A DNA stretch of 64,000 nucleotides, from assembly GCA_025141675.1 (NCBI GenBank), contig CP081161.1, forward strand, positions 3,263,501 through 3,327,500, written 5' to 3'. Numbering within the stretch: position 1 is the stretch's first letter; every line of letters starts with the position of its first letter. Under the pieces are notes generated by a model. That model saw only the letters and a program-made list of their open reading frames with translations. It was not told the origin of the DNA and did no database searches. Of the stretch, positions 19,062 through 28,710 are shown in pieces. The DNA comes from Rhodobacteraceae bacterium S2214. GTDB lineage: Bacteria; Pseudomonadota; Alphaproteobacteria; Rhodobacterales; Rhodobacteraceae. Position numbers and translations under genes: made by a program.

Positions 19062-19931
19062 ATGCGTGCAGTATTTGGTTTAGTCATGATCGTCGGGATG
19101 GGTCTCGCCGGTTTTGCTGTTTATATGGTGAACGGCTACGTCAGCGAAACGCAAAGCGAACGCGATCTGCTGTTGCAGCGTGCCGCTGAAGTTGTTCCGA
19201 CCGTTGGCGTTTACGCCGTTACACGCCAAATGAAATATGGTGAGACGTTGACCGCTGATGACGTCGCCGTCATTCAATATGCAGAACCGTTCTTGCCTGA
19301 AGGCGTCTTTACGACCGAAGAAGAATTGTTCCCCGAAGGCGACGAAGAACTGCGTGTTGTGACCCGTCCGATGGAAATTAACGAACCCGTTCTGGCTGTG
19401 AAGGTCACCGAACCGGGCGATATCGCAGGTATTACGTCCCTGCTGAGCCCCGGCATGCGCGCCTTTACGATCAGCGTTGATGTGCAGTCCGGTGTGTCCG
19501 GCTTCCTGCGTCCAGGCGACCGTGTTGACGTTTATTGGTCCGGCAGCCTGCGCACGGCTGGCGGTGAAAACGAAAACATCACGCAGTTGATCCTGTCATC
19601 TGTTGAACTGATCGCGATTGACCAGACATCCGATTCAAACCGCAGCGACGCTGCAATTGCCCGGACTGTGACTGTACAGGTCAGCCCTGCCAACGTGGCG
19701 GCCCTGACCCAAGCGAGCGCGACGGGTAAGCTGTCTTTGGCGCTGGTTGGTGCCGGTGATACGGCGACGATCAGTTCCATTGCGATTGACCAAAGAACGC
19801 TACTTGGTGTCGAAGAAGCACCCGAAGTTGTCGAAGAAGCACCTGTCGTGGTTGAAGCCCCTAAGCAGTGCTTTATCAAGCAACGCAGCGGCGCACAGGT
19901 TGTCGAAGTCGAAATTCCTTGCACGAACTAA
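19062..19931 (+). CDS. cpaB: Flp pilus assembly protein CpaB/RcpC
   Basis: Periplasmic Tad component anchored by an N-terminal membrane helix (MRAVFGLVMIVGMGLAGFAV), 289 residues. An SAF-like domain covers about residues 48-115 (YAVTRQMKYGETLTADDV), followed by the RcpC domain with MRAFTISVDVQSGVSGFLRP and GDRVDVYWSG. RcpC-type proteins help the secretin channel gate. The C-terminal region has a Glu/Val/Pro-rich linker and two cysteines (CFIKQRSG ... IPCTN) that could form a disulfide. A terminator-like hairpin follows. Confidence 0.92.
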   Translation: MRAVFGLVMIVGMGLAGFAVYMVNGYVSETQSERDLLLQRAAEVVPTVGVYAVTRQMKYGETLTADDVAVIQYAEPFLPEGVFTTEEELFPEGDEELRVVTRPMEINEPVLAVKVTEPGDIAGITSLLSPGMRAFTISVDVQSGVSGFLRPGDRVDVYWSGSLRTAGGENENITQLILSSVELIAIDQTSDSNRSDAAIARTVTVQVSPANVAALTQASATGKLSLALVGAGDTATISSIAIDQRTLLGVEEAPEVVEEAPVVVEAPKQCFIKQRSGAQVVEVEIPCTN

Positions 19932-19953
19932 GCGCTGACAAGGACTAAAATTG

Positions 19954-19984
19954 ACGGCGTCGCTGACATCAGCGGCGCCGTTTT
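19954..19984 (+). terminator. terminator between cpaB and cpaC
   Basis: ACGGCGTCGCTG and CAGCGGCGCCGT form a 12-base stem (one G-T pair) with an ACAT loop, followed by TTT. It stands inside the tad locus, implying a separate promoter for cpaC in the 207 bases that follow. Confidence 0.8.
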
Positions 19985-20191
19985 CACATAAATCTCTGTG
20001 GCGCAGCGGCCACGATGCTTCGTTTTGGTGTAACAGACTAAAGGGTTTAACCCCATCTGTTGCCAGTTATCCACATAAGGACCAGCCTCCAACGCATTGA
20101 TTATTGCAATAAATGCTCATCCAATGCATCGTCACACCACATCGGGCGCTAAGACCCATTTAACGAGGCGTGATCGGAGAGGCAGGTCACC

Positions 20192-21619
20192 ATGACATAT
20201 ACGAACCTTATCAAGGCCGCGCTTGCGGGATTGGCATTGTCGTTCGCGACAGTACCAACCTCAAGTGCAGCGGAAACACTACGCGTGTTGCGAGGAGCAA
20301 CATCAAGTGCACTACAAGTGCCAATGAACCGCGCTGTGGTTGTAGAGAGCGATTCTGCATTCACCGAACTTTCCATCGCCAACCCCGGCATCGCGGACAT
20401 CTCGTCCCTGTCGGACCGCACGATCTATGTGCTGGGCAAGGAACCGGGCCGCACGACATTGACACTATTGGGGGCCGATGGGCGCCTGATCACAAACGTC
20501 GAGGTCCACGTGACCCCCGACATCGCAGAATTCAAAGAACGTCTGGAGCAGATCCTGCCCGGCGAACATATTGAAGTCCGCACAGCCAACGACGGCATTG
20601 TTCTTTCCGGCACCGTATCTTCGATTGCCCGTTTGGATCGCGCCCTTGAACTGGCGAACCGTTACGCACCAGAGCGGGTTTCGAACCTGATGGTCGTCGG
20701 TGGTACACAACAGGTGATGTTGAAAGTCCGCTTTGCAGAAATGCAGCGGTCTGTATCCAAATCGCTTTCTTCGTCCCTCGCGGTTCAAGGCACAGGCCTT
20801 GGCGGTGATCTGGGCGTGTCAGCTGGTACAGGTAGCCTGAACAATTCTGGCGCAGTGGCCAGCACGTTCGGCGCGGCAATCCCTGCTGTGAACGAAAACA
20901 ATGGGGCATTCCTGTTCGGGTTTAACGCAGGCGGCCTTGAAGTTGGCATTCTGCTGGAAGCCTTGGAAAGCCGTGGTGTTGTGCGCACATTGGCAGAACC
21001 AAACCTGACCGCACTGAGCGGCCAAGAGGCAAAGTTCCTTGCCGGTGGTGAGTATCCGGTTCCAACAACGCAGAGTGAAGGTGGCATCGCCGTTGAATAT
21101 AAGCCGTTTGGTGTTGAACTGAACTTTATTCCACGGGTTATCGACCAAGACATCATCAACCTTGAATTGGTTGCTGCGGTATCTGCAATCGATCCATCAA
21201 ACGGCGTTTCAGCTGGCGGGTTCTCGATCGACGCATTCACGCGCCGCGAGACATCAACAACTGTTGAAATGCGTGACGGCGAAAGCTTTGCCATCGCGGG
21301 TCTGTTGTCTGATGACTTTACCGATCTGAATGGTCAGGTGCCATGGCTGGGCGATGTGCCTGTGCTTGGGTCCCTGTTCCGGTCCGCTGAATATGCGCGC
21401 CGCCAGACAGAGCTGGTTATTATTGTAACGCCACATCTTGTGACACCAACACGCGGCGAAGCTCTTGCCTTGCCAACTGACCGTGTTCGCCCACCAACCG
21501 AGCGTGAATTGTTCCTGTTTGGCCGCGTTGCCGCAGGTGAAGCACCAACAGCCGGTGGCGCTGGTGAAGTTGCACGCCAAGACTTTAGCGGGTCTTACGG
21601 CTACGTGCTGGACGATTGA
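20192..21619 (+). CDS. cpaC: Tad secretin CpaC/RcpA
   Basis: Outer-membrane channel of the Tad system, 475 residues. A signal peptide of about 26 residues (cut near SSAAE) is followed by the N-terminal pilus-assembly domain (VVESDSAFTELSIANPGIAD), a BON-like region near 100-150 (VRTANDGIVLSGTVSS), and a secretin domain with VRTLAEPNLTALSGQEAKFL and the C-terminal PWLGDVPVLGSLFRS and ELVIIVTPHLV. The start ATG follows a CGGAGAGGCAGG site. It forms a block with the OmpA-like gene downstream. Confidence 0.95.
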   Translation: MTYTNLIKAALAGLALSFATVPTSSAAETLRVLRGATSSALQVPMNRAVVVESDSAFTELSIANPGIADISSLSDRTIYVLGKEPGRTTLTLLGADGRLITNVEVHVTPDIAEFKERLEQILPGEHIEVRTANDGIVLSGTVSSIARLDRALELANRYAPERVSNLMVVGGTQQVMLKVRFAEMQRSVSKSLSSSLAVQGTGLGGDLGVSAGTGSLNNSGAVASTFGAAIPAVNENNGAFLFGFNAGGLEVGILLEALESRGVVRTLAEPNLTALSGQEAKFLAGGEYPVPTTQSEGGIAVEYKPFGVELNFIPRVIDQDIINLELVAAVSAIDPSNGVSAGGFSIDAFTRRETSTTVEMRDGESFAIAGLLSDDFTDLNGQVPWLGDVPVLGSLFRSAEYARRQTELVIIVTPHLVTPTRGEALALPTDRVRPPTERELFLFGRVAAGEAPTAGGAGEVARQDFSGSYGYVLDD

Positions 21620-21633
21620 GAGGGAATGATCCA

Positions 21634-22290
21634 ATGAAAATCTATCTGTCAGCCGTTGCAGCTCTTGCTTTGCTGGGTGCATGTGACCAAACATCAGGCG
21701 GGGCGTTTGATCGCCCGCTTGGATCCGAACTGGATAACGGCAACTTCGGTAATGCCACGATGAACAACCACCTGGTCCAAACAGGCCAGAACGGTTTGAC
21801 CATCAACCTGCAACGCCGCTTTGCGTCCGAAGTTGAATCTACTGTGAACTTTGCGTTCAATTCTGCCCAATTGGACGGTGCCGCACGTGCGACCCTGACC
21901 ACGCAAGCAAACTGGATCAAACAGTTCCCAGAAGTCCGGTTCAAGGTCTTCGGCCACACCGATCTGGTTGGGTCTAACAGCTATAACCGTCGTCTTGGTT
22001 TGCGCCGCGCACAAGCGGTTGTTTCTTTCCTTGCGTCACAAGGCATCAGCCGGTCCCGTTTGGAAGCTGTTGTATCCTTCGGTGAAGAACAGCCAGTTGT
22101 CGCGACACAAAGCATGGAACGTCGTAACCGCCGGACCATCACGGAAGTATCCGGTTTTGTTGACGGCGATGGCACAGAGCTGAACGGCAAATACGCGCAA
22201 GTTATCTTCCGCGAATACGTCACCAGTGCTGTCCCACCAACAGGCGTGACCGCAGCGCAATCCATCAGTGAAGGCGCCGACGGCGGCTAA
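21634..22290 (+). CDS. OmpA-family lipoprotein of the tad locus
   Basis: A 218-residue protein with a lipoprotein signal (MKIYLSAVAALALLGAC, lipobox LLGAC) and an OmpA peptidoglycan-binding domain at about residues 65-165: VNFAFNSAQLDGAARATL, VFGHTDLVGSNSYNRRLG, RAQAVVSFLASQGI. It probably ties the secretin to the cell wall. It starts 14 bases after cpaC, with an AGAGGGA ribosome site. In other Tad systems this position is held by CpaD; that family is not recognisable here, so the OmpA protein may take its place. Confidence 0.88.
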   Translation: MKIYLSAVAALALLGACDQTSGGAFDRPLGSELDNGNFGNATMNNHLVQTGQNGLTINLQRRFASEVESTVNFAFNSAQLDGAARATLTTQANWIKQFPEVRFKVFGHTDLVGSNSYNRRLGLRRAQAVVSFLASQGISRSRLEAVVSFGEEQPVVATQSMERRNRRTITEVSGFVDGDGTELNGKYAQVIFREYVTSAVPPTGVTAAQSISEGADGG

Positions 22291-22335
22291 GCTGCGATCG
22301 CGACATACCAAATAGCCTCTCTATTTGATGATTTT

Positions 22336-22369
22336 TTGTTGACGCGGCCCGTATGGGTCGCGTCAACAA
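22336..22369 (+). terminator. long hairpin after the OmpA-like gene, second inverted repeat further on
   Basis: TTGTTGACGCGGCCC and GGGTCGCGTCAACAA form a 15-base stem (one G-T pair) with a GTAT loop. No U-tract follows directly. A second inverted repeat, TTTTGGCCC at 22418-22426 and GGGCCAAAA at 22445-22453, lies further along the same 276-base gap before cpaE. The gap therefore holds a termination or processing region and the promoter for the next block. Confidence 0.7.
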
Positions 22370-22566
22370 CGTTTAAAAATATCCATGATCGTTGCCAATT
22401 ATCGCACAAAGGCGATCTTTTGGCCCAAATGTCGACACGTTTCGGGGCCAAAACCACATCATAGGGATTTCTCCGCATGCGATTTGTGCGGGCCGAAAGA
22501 TCAAGGGGGCCGGTACGAATCCTCCAAAGTCATCGGAAACATCCCGTAATGATGAGGATTTGAGTG

Positions 22567-23814
22567 ATGAGCAGCGCAGTTTTGCAGCATGAACCACAGC
22601 CGATTGTTGCGTGTACAGTCAGCCGTGACGTCCAGATTTTCGATCTGCTGATCGAAGACATGGAAGCCGCACTGGGTGAACAATGGGGCGATCTGTCCTT
22701 TGACGACGCTATTCCTTTTCTGGCGCAGCCAGATGCCGCCTCCCTGAAATTTTTGACGATCGCGATGGACCACGAAGACGAGGACCGGCTCGCTTTGATC
22801 AGTCAGATTATTGCTGGCGCAAAGGCCCAAGGCATCAAGGTGATCCTCATCACCGAAGATGTGAGCCCTGCCGCATTGCACAATCTGCTGCGCGAAGGCG
22901 GCGACGAATTTGTCCCCTACCCGCTTCCTGAAAGCGAATTGGCCCGCGCGATTGAACGCGTCCTGACACCAAAAGAAGTTATGGATGTTGATCCAGTTGA
23001 AGGCGAAGCGCCACGCAAGAAGAAAATTGGCGGTGGCAAGAATGGTGTGATCATGCCCGTGCACGGATTGTCCGGTGGCATCGGTGCGACGACGATGGCT
23101 GTGAACCTTGCGTGGGAACTGGCGACGCTTGAAAAAGTGGATGCGCCAAAGGTCTGTTTGCTGGATTTCGATTTCCAATTTGGCACGACGGCAACCTATC
23201 TTGACTTGCCGCGTCGCGAAACCGTCGTGGAATTGCTGACCGACACAGAATCCATGGACAGCGAATCCTTCATGCAGGCGATGACAACCTACGAAGACAC
23301 GCTGCACGTTTTGACCGCCCCGTTCGACATGATCCCGCTTGATCTTGTTGGCCCCGACGACATTCAACGCATCATGGATTTGGCGGCAAGCCACTTTGAT
23401 TACGTAGTGATCGACATGCCATCGACGATGGTCGAATGGTCCCAGACAGTTCTGGATGCGGCCCACGTTTATTTCGGTATGATCGAACTGGACATGCGGT
23501 CTGCGCAGAACACCCTGCGTTTGAAGCGGGCCCTGCAGGCCGAAGATCTGCCGTTCGAAAAGATCCGTTTTGTGCTGAACCGCGCACCTGGATTTACCGA
23601 TCTGAACGGTAAATCACGGGTCAAACGTTTAGCCGACAGCCTTGGCATCAGCATCGAAGTTTTGATGCCCGATGGTGGCAAACCTGTTGCACAAAACGCG
23701 GACCACGGTCTGCCGTTGGGGGCTGGTCTTCCGAAGAATGCATTGCGCAAAGAAATCGCGAAACTCGCGAAATCGGTCCACGAAGTTGGTGCCGCCGAAG
23801 CCGTTGAAGGCTGA
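22567..23814 (+). CDS. cpaE: CpaE/TadZ pilus localisation ATPase-like protein
   Basis: A ParA/MinD-like protein that places the Tad machine in the cell. About residues 15-135 form a receiver-like domain without clear phosphorylation site; the MinD-like domain starts near residue 155. The P-loop reads GLSGGIGATTMAVNLA: both lysines of the deviant Walker A motif (KGGxGKT) are lost, as known for TadZ proteins. LLDFDFQFGTTATYL follows as the switch region. The product from ATG 22567 has 415 residues; a GTG one codon earlier is an alternative. It opens the block that runs to the prepilin peptidase. Confidence 0.92.
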   Translation: MSSAVLQHEPQPIVACTVSRDVQIFDLLIEDMEAALGEQWGDLSFDDAIPFLAQPDAASLKFLTIAMDHEDEDRLALISQIIAGAKAQGIKVILITEDVSPAALHNLLREGGDEFVPYPLPESELARAIERVLTPKEVMDVDPVEGEAPRKKKIGGGKNGVIMPVHGLSGGIGATTMAVNLAWELATLEKVDAPKVCLLDFDFQFGTTATYLDLPRRETVVELLTDTESMDSESFMQAMTTYEDTLHVLTAPFDMIPLDLVGPDDIQRIMDLAASHFDYVVIDMPSTMVEWSQTVLDAAHVYFGMIELDMRSAQNTLRLKRALQAEDLPFEKIRFVLNRAPGFTDLNGKSRVKRLADSLGISIEVLMPDGGKPVAQNADHGLPLGAGLPKNALRKEIAKLAKSVHEVGAAEAVEG

Positions 23815-23831
23815 GGGGAAGGAACAAGACC

Positions 23832-25283
23832 ATGTTTTCGAAGTATAAAAAACCAGGTGCAGGCGGCGATACCGCAAAGGCAGCAGCCAAAACGGCGCTA
23901 TCCGCAGTTCCTGATGCCGTTGTAGAAGAGGCACCTAAGAAGTCTTTGATGCGCGCCATGCCGATTAAGCCTGCGGGCGACGTCGTTGCAGCGGACAAAG
24001 AAAAGCGCCGCAAAGTACGGCTTGGTGAAATCAAGCTGGAACTGCACAAAGCCCTGCTTGATAACCTGAACCTCGCCGCGCTTGAAACCGCGTCAGAGGC
24101 CGATTTGCGTGCAGAGATTAACGCGATTGCGACTGAATCCCTTGAGGAAATGGGCATCGTTCTGAACCGTGAAGAGCGCACAACCCTGTCGCAGGATTTG
24201 TTCTTTGAGGTGACGGGTCTTGGCCCGCTTGAAACGCTTCTGCAAGACGACACCGTGAACGATATTCTGGTGAACGGTCCGCAACAGGTGTTTGTGGAAC
24301 GCGCTGGTAAGCTCGAATTGTCCGACGTGACCTTCAAAGATGAAAAGCACCTGCTGCGGATCATCGACAAAATCGTTTCTGCCGTTGGCCGTCGTGTTGA
24401 TGAAAGTAACCCTTACGTCGATGCGCGTTTGCAGGACGGGTCGCGTTTCAACGCCATGGTTCCGCCAGTGGCCGTTGACGGGTCGCTCGTTTCCATTCGT
24501 AAGTTTAAGAAAGATAAGCTGGGCATTGACGATCTGGTCAAGTTCGGCGCTTTTACCGAAGAAATGGCCGCATATTTGCAGGCTGCTGTTGCCACTCGTC
24601 TGAATGTGATCGTGTCTGGTGGTACGGGTTCCGGTAAAACGACGACGCTGAACGCGCTTTCGTCCTTTATTGATAACAACGAACGTATCCTGACGATCGA
24701 GGATACTGCGGAACTTCAGCTGCAACAGACACACGTAGGTCGGATGGAATCCCGTCCGCCAAACGTTGAAGGCAAAGGCGAAGTTTCCCCGCGCGACTGT
24801 CTGAAAAACGCCCTTCGTATGCGTCCGGACCGGATCATCGTGGGTGAGACGCGTGGCGAAGAAGTTATCGACATGTTACAGGCGATGAACACAGGCCACG
24901 ACGGATCAATGACCACAATTCACGCCAACAACGCGCGCGATGGTATTTCCCGTCTGGAAAACATGATCGCGATGGCGGGTATCGAAATGCCGCTGAAAGC
25001 GGTGCGGTCTCAGATTTCATCTGCGGTGAACCTGATCGTGCAGGCGTCACGTCTGCAAGATGGTTCGCGCCGGATGACATCCATCACAGAGATCACAGGC
25101 ATGGAGGGGGACGTGATTTCCATGCAGGAAGTATTTCGTTTCCAGCGTGTGGGTCTGACGCCCGATAACAAGATTATCGGCCACTTTACCGCGACCGGTG
25201 TGCGTTCCGCGTATTCCGACCGCTTTAAGCTGTGGGGCTACGATCTGCCGCCAGCTATCTTTGAACCCATGGTTGCGGAGTAA
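23832..25283 (+). CDS. cpaF: Tad secretion ATPase CpaF/TadA
   Basis: Hexameric VirB11-type ATPase that powers pilus assembly and retraction, 483 residues. The N-terminal domain (about residues 60-150) includes [20 protein letters not shown], typical of CpaF. The Walker A motif [13 protein letters not shown] lies near residue 262, followed by TIEDTAEL, the Walker B stretch [11 protein letters not shown], and [12 protein letters not shown]. It lies 17 bases after cpaE and 5 before tadB. Confidence 0.97.
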   Translation: MFSKYKKPGAGGDTAKAAAKTALSAVPDAVVEEAPKKSLMRAMPIKPAGDVVAADKEKRRKVRLGEIKLELHKALLDNLNLAALETASEADLRAEINAIATESLEEMGIVLNREERTTLSQDLFFEVTGLGPLETLLQDDTVNDILVNGPQQVFVERAGKLELSDVTFKDEKHLLRIIDKIVSAVGRRVDESNPYVDARLQDGSRFNAMVPPVAVDGSLVSIRKFKKDKLGIDDLVKFGAFTEEMAAYLQAAVATRLNVIVSGGTGSGKTTTLNALSSFIDNNERILTIEDTAELQLQQTHVGRMESRPPNVEGKGEVSPRDCLKNALRMRPDRIIVGETRGEEVIDMLQAMNTGHDGSMTTIHANNARDGISRLENMIAMAGIEMPLKAVRSQISSAVNLIVQASRLQDGSRRMTSITEITGMEGDVISMQEVFRFQRVGLTPDNKIIGHFTATGVRSAYSDRFKLWGYDLPPAIFEPMVAE

Positions 25284-25288
25284 ATCCA

Positions 25289-26254
25289 ATGATTTCAGCA
25301 CAACCCATTATCTATATCGTCATTTTCGCCGCTGTACTTTTCTTGGTGCAGGGTGCGTATCTGCTGATCTTCGGGAAATCCGTTCAACTGGATAACAAGG
25401 TGAACCGCCGTCTGGCCCTGCTTGAAAAAGGCGGCCAGCGCGAACAGGTGCTGGAACAGCTGCGTAAGGAAATGACGCAGCACATGAGATCGCAAAGCAT
25501 CCCGCTTTATTCGATTTTGGCGTCCAAAGCCCAAAAAGCAAACATCGCGTTTTCACCGGTTCAGTTGATAATGGTGATGGCAGGCGCATCTGTCGCCGCA
25601 TTTGTTGGCCTGACGTTCGCCACCGAAATCGAAACATTGACGCGAATCTTCGTGGCCGTCGGCATGGGGATCGGCGGGGTCTACATGTGGATTTCTAAAA
25701 AAGCGAACAAGCGGATGTCGATGATCGAAGAACAACTGCCGGAAGCAGTTGAACTGATGGTCCGGTCTTTGCGTGTTGGTCACCCGTTTTCCAGCGCGAT
25801 CCAGATCGTTGCGAAAGAAATCGCTGACCCGCTTGGCACCGAAATGGGCATGATTTCCGATGAAGCGGCATATGGTCGCGACATGGGTGAAACGCTGAAA
25901 GCCATGGCAGAACGTCTGGACATGCAGGATATGCGCTTCCTTGCGGTTGCTGTGACGATCCAACAGCAATCCGGTGGTAACCTGGCTGAAATTCTGCACG
26001 GGTTGGCGCAGGTGATCCGCGCACGGTTCCGCCTGTTTCGCCGCGTGAAAGCGATTACGGCCGAGGCCCAATGGTCCGGCAAACTGCTATCCGCTTTCCC
26101 GATTATGGCACTGATTGCGATCAACCTGATCAAGCCGGATTACTTTGACGAAGTGATGGAGACCGACGTGTTTATCCCTGCTTGTCTGATTGTTGCTGCG
26201 TTCTTGGTCACGAACATGATCGTGATGCGGGCGCTCGTGAATATTAAGGTCTGA
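25289..26254 (+). CDS. tadB: Tad platform protein TadB
   Basis: Inner-membrane platform protein of the T2SF family, 321 residues. There is a membrane helix at residues 8-28, a pair of helices near 90-130, the cytoplasmic T2SF domain (LPEAVELMVRSLRVGHPFSS; TIQQQSGGNLAEILHGLAQV), and two C-terminal helices. It works with TadC and the CpaF ATPase in pulling pilin subunits from the membrane. It starts 5 bases after the cpaF stop. Confidence 0.95.
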   Translation: MISAQPIIYIVIFAAVLFLVQGAYLLIFGKSVQLDNKVNRRLALLEKGGQREQVLEQLRKEMTQHMRSQSIPLYSILASKAQKANIAFSPVQLIMVMAGASVAAFVGLTFATEIETLTRIFVAVGMGIGGVYMWISKKANKRMSMIEEQLPEAVELMVRSLRVGHPFSSAIQIVAKEIADPLGTEMGMISDEAAYGRDMGETLKAMAERLDMQDMRFLAVAVTIQQQSGGNLAEILHGLAQVIRARFRLFRRVKAITAEAQWSGKLLSAFPIMALIAINLIKPDYFDEVMETDVFIPACLIVAAFLVTNMIVMRALVNIKV

Positions 26255-26263
26255 GGTTACCCC

Positions 26264-27235
26264 ATGGAATTCTTTAATAACGCCAAACTTATGGTTGAAG
26301 ACATGCTCGGTCCATTTGGTCCGGTCATGCTGGTCGGTGCCCTTGGGTTCATGATGATCCTGATCACCCTGCCTATTCTGATGAAAAAGCAGGCCGACCC
26401 GCTGGACCGACTAAAGGCCAACACGCGCACCGTGCAAAAGATGCCGGGCAAGCCTGAAAAGCTGCGTGCAGCGTCAGGTCGTGATAAACTGGAAAAGTAC
26501 GCGAACTTCCTCGAACCACAGGACGAAGAAGAATTCAGCGCTGTGAAGCTCAAGCTGATGCAGGCGGGTTACCAAAGCAAAAACGCCGTGCGGATGTACC
26601 ATTTTTCCCAGTTCGCACTGGGCGTGATCGGTCTGATCATCGGCGTGGTCTACGCAATGGCCAATTCCGGTGACGAAACAACGACCCAAGATCTGTTGAT
26701 CTGGGTTCTGATCCCGGGTGGTGCGTTCTACATGCTGCCAAAATACTGGGTCACACGTCGTCAGGCCATGCGCCACGAAGCGATCACCAACGGCTTTCCA
26801 GATAGCCTTGATATGATGCTGGTTTGCGTCGAAGCAGGCCAATCTTTGGATCAATCCATCATTCGCGTCGCCAACGAACTGAAGTCAGGCTTCCCTGATC
26901 TTGCTGGCGAATTCGAAGTGGTGAGCCACGAAATGAAAGCCGGTAAGGAAAAAGGCGCCGTGCTAAAAGACATGGCCGAACGGTGTGGTGTGCAGGATAT
27001 CACCAGCTTTGTGACCGTGCTTGTGCAGTCCCAACAGTTTGGTACGTCAATTGCGGACGCTCTGCGGGTCTATGCATCTGAAATGCGGGACAAACGTGTG
27101 ATGCGTGCGGAAGAAGCCGCAAACAAACTGCCAACAAAGATGACATTGGCCACGATGATGTTGACGGTGCCGCCGCTTCTGGTCATTTTGATCGGACCAT
27201 CGATCTACGGCATCTCCCAGAACTTGGGCGGCTAA
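26264..27235 (+). CDS. tadC: Tad platform protein TadC
   Basis: Second T2SF platform protein, 323 residues, partner of TadB. An N-terminal helix (VMLVGALGFMMILITLPILM) is followed by a soluble part, two helices near 115-160, the T2SF domain (DSLDMMLVCVEAGQSLDQS; VLVQSQQFGTSIADALRVYA) and a C-terminal helix LTVPPLLVILIGPSIYG. It follows tadB by 9 bases in the same block. Confidence 0.95.
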   Translation: MEFFNNAKLMVEDMLGPFGPVMLVGALGFMMILITLPILMKKQADPLDRLKANTRTVQKMPGKPEKLRAASGRDKLEKYANFLEPQDEEEFSAVKLKLMQAGYQSKNAVRMYHFSQFALGVIGLIIGVVYAMANSGDETTTQDLLIWVLIPGGAFYMLPKYWVTRRQAMRHEAITNGFPDSLDMMLVCVEAGQSLDQSIIRVANELKSGFPDLAGEFEVVSHEMKAGKEKGAVLKDMAERCGVQDITSFVTVLVQSQQFGTSIADALRVYASEMRDKRVMRAEEAANKLPTKMTLATMMLTVPPLLVILIGPSIYGISQNLGG

Positions 27236-27250
27236 CTAAGGCAGGCACGC

Positions 27251-27811
27251 ATGCACATCATAAAGGCCCTCCTCATTTCGGGCTTAAGTTTTACAGCCGC
27301 CTGCACGTCAGGCGGCTTTGAACGTTCAGACGGCGACCCGTTTGCACCGGGTGTTGCGGGTGAATCCGATATCGACGGGCTGATCGTCGGGCACCGTTTG
27401 ATGGCAGCCGGACAGTTTGAACTGGCGCTGAACGCCTACACCCGCGCAGCAGCCCAACAAGGGTTGAACCCCGATACATTGTCCGCCCTTGGGTCTGCGA
27501 ACCTGCGATTGGGCCGACTTGGCCAAGCCGAACGGTGGCTACGCCGTGCCACCATCGAAGCACCAGAATTCGCGCCAGCATGGAACAATCTGGGCGTTAT
27601 TCTGATGGAACAGGGCAAAACAGGCGAAGCAAGCGAGGCATTCCGTCGCGCTTTTGCCACGGATAACGGAAATTCGGACCAAATTCGGGACAACCTGCGC
27701 GCGGCGCTCGCAAAGTTAAACGACCCTTTCTATGCTCAATCACAAGAAAACCAACAATTTGAATTGGTGCGACGGGGTACAGGCGATTTCGCTCTCACAG
27801 CACCACTTTGA
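27251..27811 (+). CDS. tadD: TPR lipoprotein, TadD-like 1
   Basis: A 186-residue protein with a lipoprotein signal (MHIIKALLISGLSFTAAC) and tetratricopeptide repeats in about residues 50-150 (FELALNAYTRAAAQQG, LGRLGQAERWLRRATIEAPE, WNNLGVILMEQGKTGEASEA). TadD lipoproteins aid pilus assembly, probably as pilotins or scaffolds for the secretin. The gene follows tadC by 15 bases. A second TPR lipoprotein follows; which one is the functional TadD cannot be said. Confidence 0.85.
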   Translation: MHIIKALLISGLSFTAACTSGGFERSDGDPFAPGVAGESDIDGLIVGHRLMAAGQFELALNAYTRAAAQQGLNPDTLSALGSANLRLGRLGQAERWLRRATIEAPEFAPAWNNLGVILMEQGKTGEASEAFRRAFATDNGNSDQIRDNLRAALAKLNDPFYAQSQENQQFELVRRGTGDFALTAPL

Positions 27812-27840
27812 GGTAAGAGCAGTAAAAAGGACGCAAAAAC

Positions 27841-28698
27841 ATGCGCCACCCTATTCTTTTTCCGATGTGTATTGCCGCAATCGTGGCGCTGTCTGCGTGT
27901 GAAAAATCCGGCGATGCCGAAGTTCAACGCGCTTTGCAGGACCTGAACGTCGTTGACGAAACCAATTTGAACGATGTCTTCCTGACAGTCAGCGACCCCG
28001 ACGAGGCGGTCAGCTACTTTTCCCGCGCCAACGAAAACGATCCGGGCCGGATTGATCTGATGCGCGGCCTTGCCAAATCTTACATCCGTGCAAAGCGCAG
28101 TTCTGAAGCCGTTTCCGCATGGGAAGCTGTGACAAGCCACGCTGACGCAGGCAACGAAGACCGCGTTGAACTGGCTGACGCCTATATCCGCACGAACCAG
28201 TGGGACAAGGCAGCCGCGACGCTGAATTCTATTCCACCGACCCACGAGACGTTCAAGCGCTACCGTCTTGAAGCGATCATCGCTGACAGCAACGAACAGT
28301 GGGAAAAAGCGGACAGCTTTTACCAGACGGCCGTTGGCCTGACGACGACCCCTGCAAGTGTTTATAACAACTGGGGTTATTCCAACCTGACACGTGGATC
28401 TTACCGTGATGCGGAACGTCTGTTCACAGATGCCCTGCGCCATGATCCACAATTGTTTACCGCCAAAAACAACATCGTTCTGGCCCGCGGCGCACAGCGC
28501 AACTACGATCTACCTGTGATCCCGATGACCCAGACCGAACGTGCGCAATTGCTGCACACAATGGCGCTGACGGCGATCAAACAGAACGACATCACCATCG
28601 GCAAAGGCCTGTTGCGTGAAGCGATCGACACCCATCCACAGCACTTCGAGGAAGCCACGCGTGCCCTGCGCGCCCTCGAAGATAACGTCGCCAACTAA
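27841..28698 (+). CDS. TPR lipoprotein, TadD-like 2
   Basis: A 285-residue protein with a lipoprotein signal (MRHPILFPMCIAAIVALSAC) and several TPR units: AVSYFSRANENDPGRIDLMR, IRAKRSSEAVSAWEAV, YNNWGYSNLTRGSYRDAERL and a further one near the C-terminus. It resembles the preceding TPR lipoprotein in layout but is longer and shows no close sequence match to it. The place between TadD and the prepilin peptidase suggests a role in the same pilus. Confidence 0.85.
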   Translation: MRHPILFPMCIAAIVALSACEKSGDAEVQRALQDLNVVDETNLNDVFLTVSDPDEAVSYFSRANENDPGRIDLMRGLAKSYIRAKRSSEAVSAWEAVTSHADAGNEDRVELADAYIRTNQWDKAAATLNSIPPTHETFKRYRLEAIIADSNEQWEKADSFYQTAVGLTTTPASVYNNWGYSNLTRGSYRDAERLFTDALRHDPQLFTAKNNIVLARGAQRNYDLPVIPMTQTERAQLLHTMALTAIKQNDITIGKGLLREAIDTHPQHFEEATRALRALEDNVAN

Positions 28699-28710
28699 GG
28701 TTTTCGCGAC

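Noticed and set aside
20038..20054. CtrA-like site (TTAA-N7-TTAA) ahead of cpaC
   Set aside because: CTAA and TTAA halves are only 5 bases apart, not 7; not a good match.
20067..20075. Perfect DnaA-box consensus TTATCCACA between cpaB and cpaC
   Set aside because: A single box; no cluster of boxes, AT-rich unwinding region or origin-linked gene nearby. Single matches are expected by chance.
22501..23466. Open frame of 321 codons on the minus strand
   Set aside because: Antisense to cpaE, which has clear family motifs; the translation is His/Arg/Gln-rich without recognisable domains.
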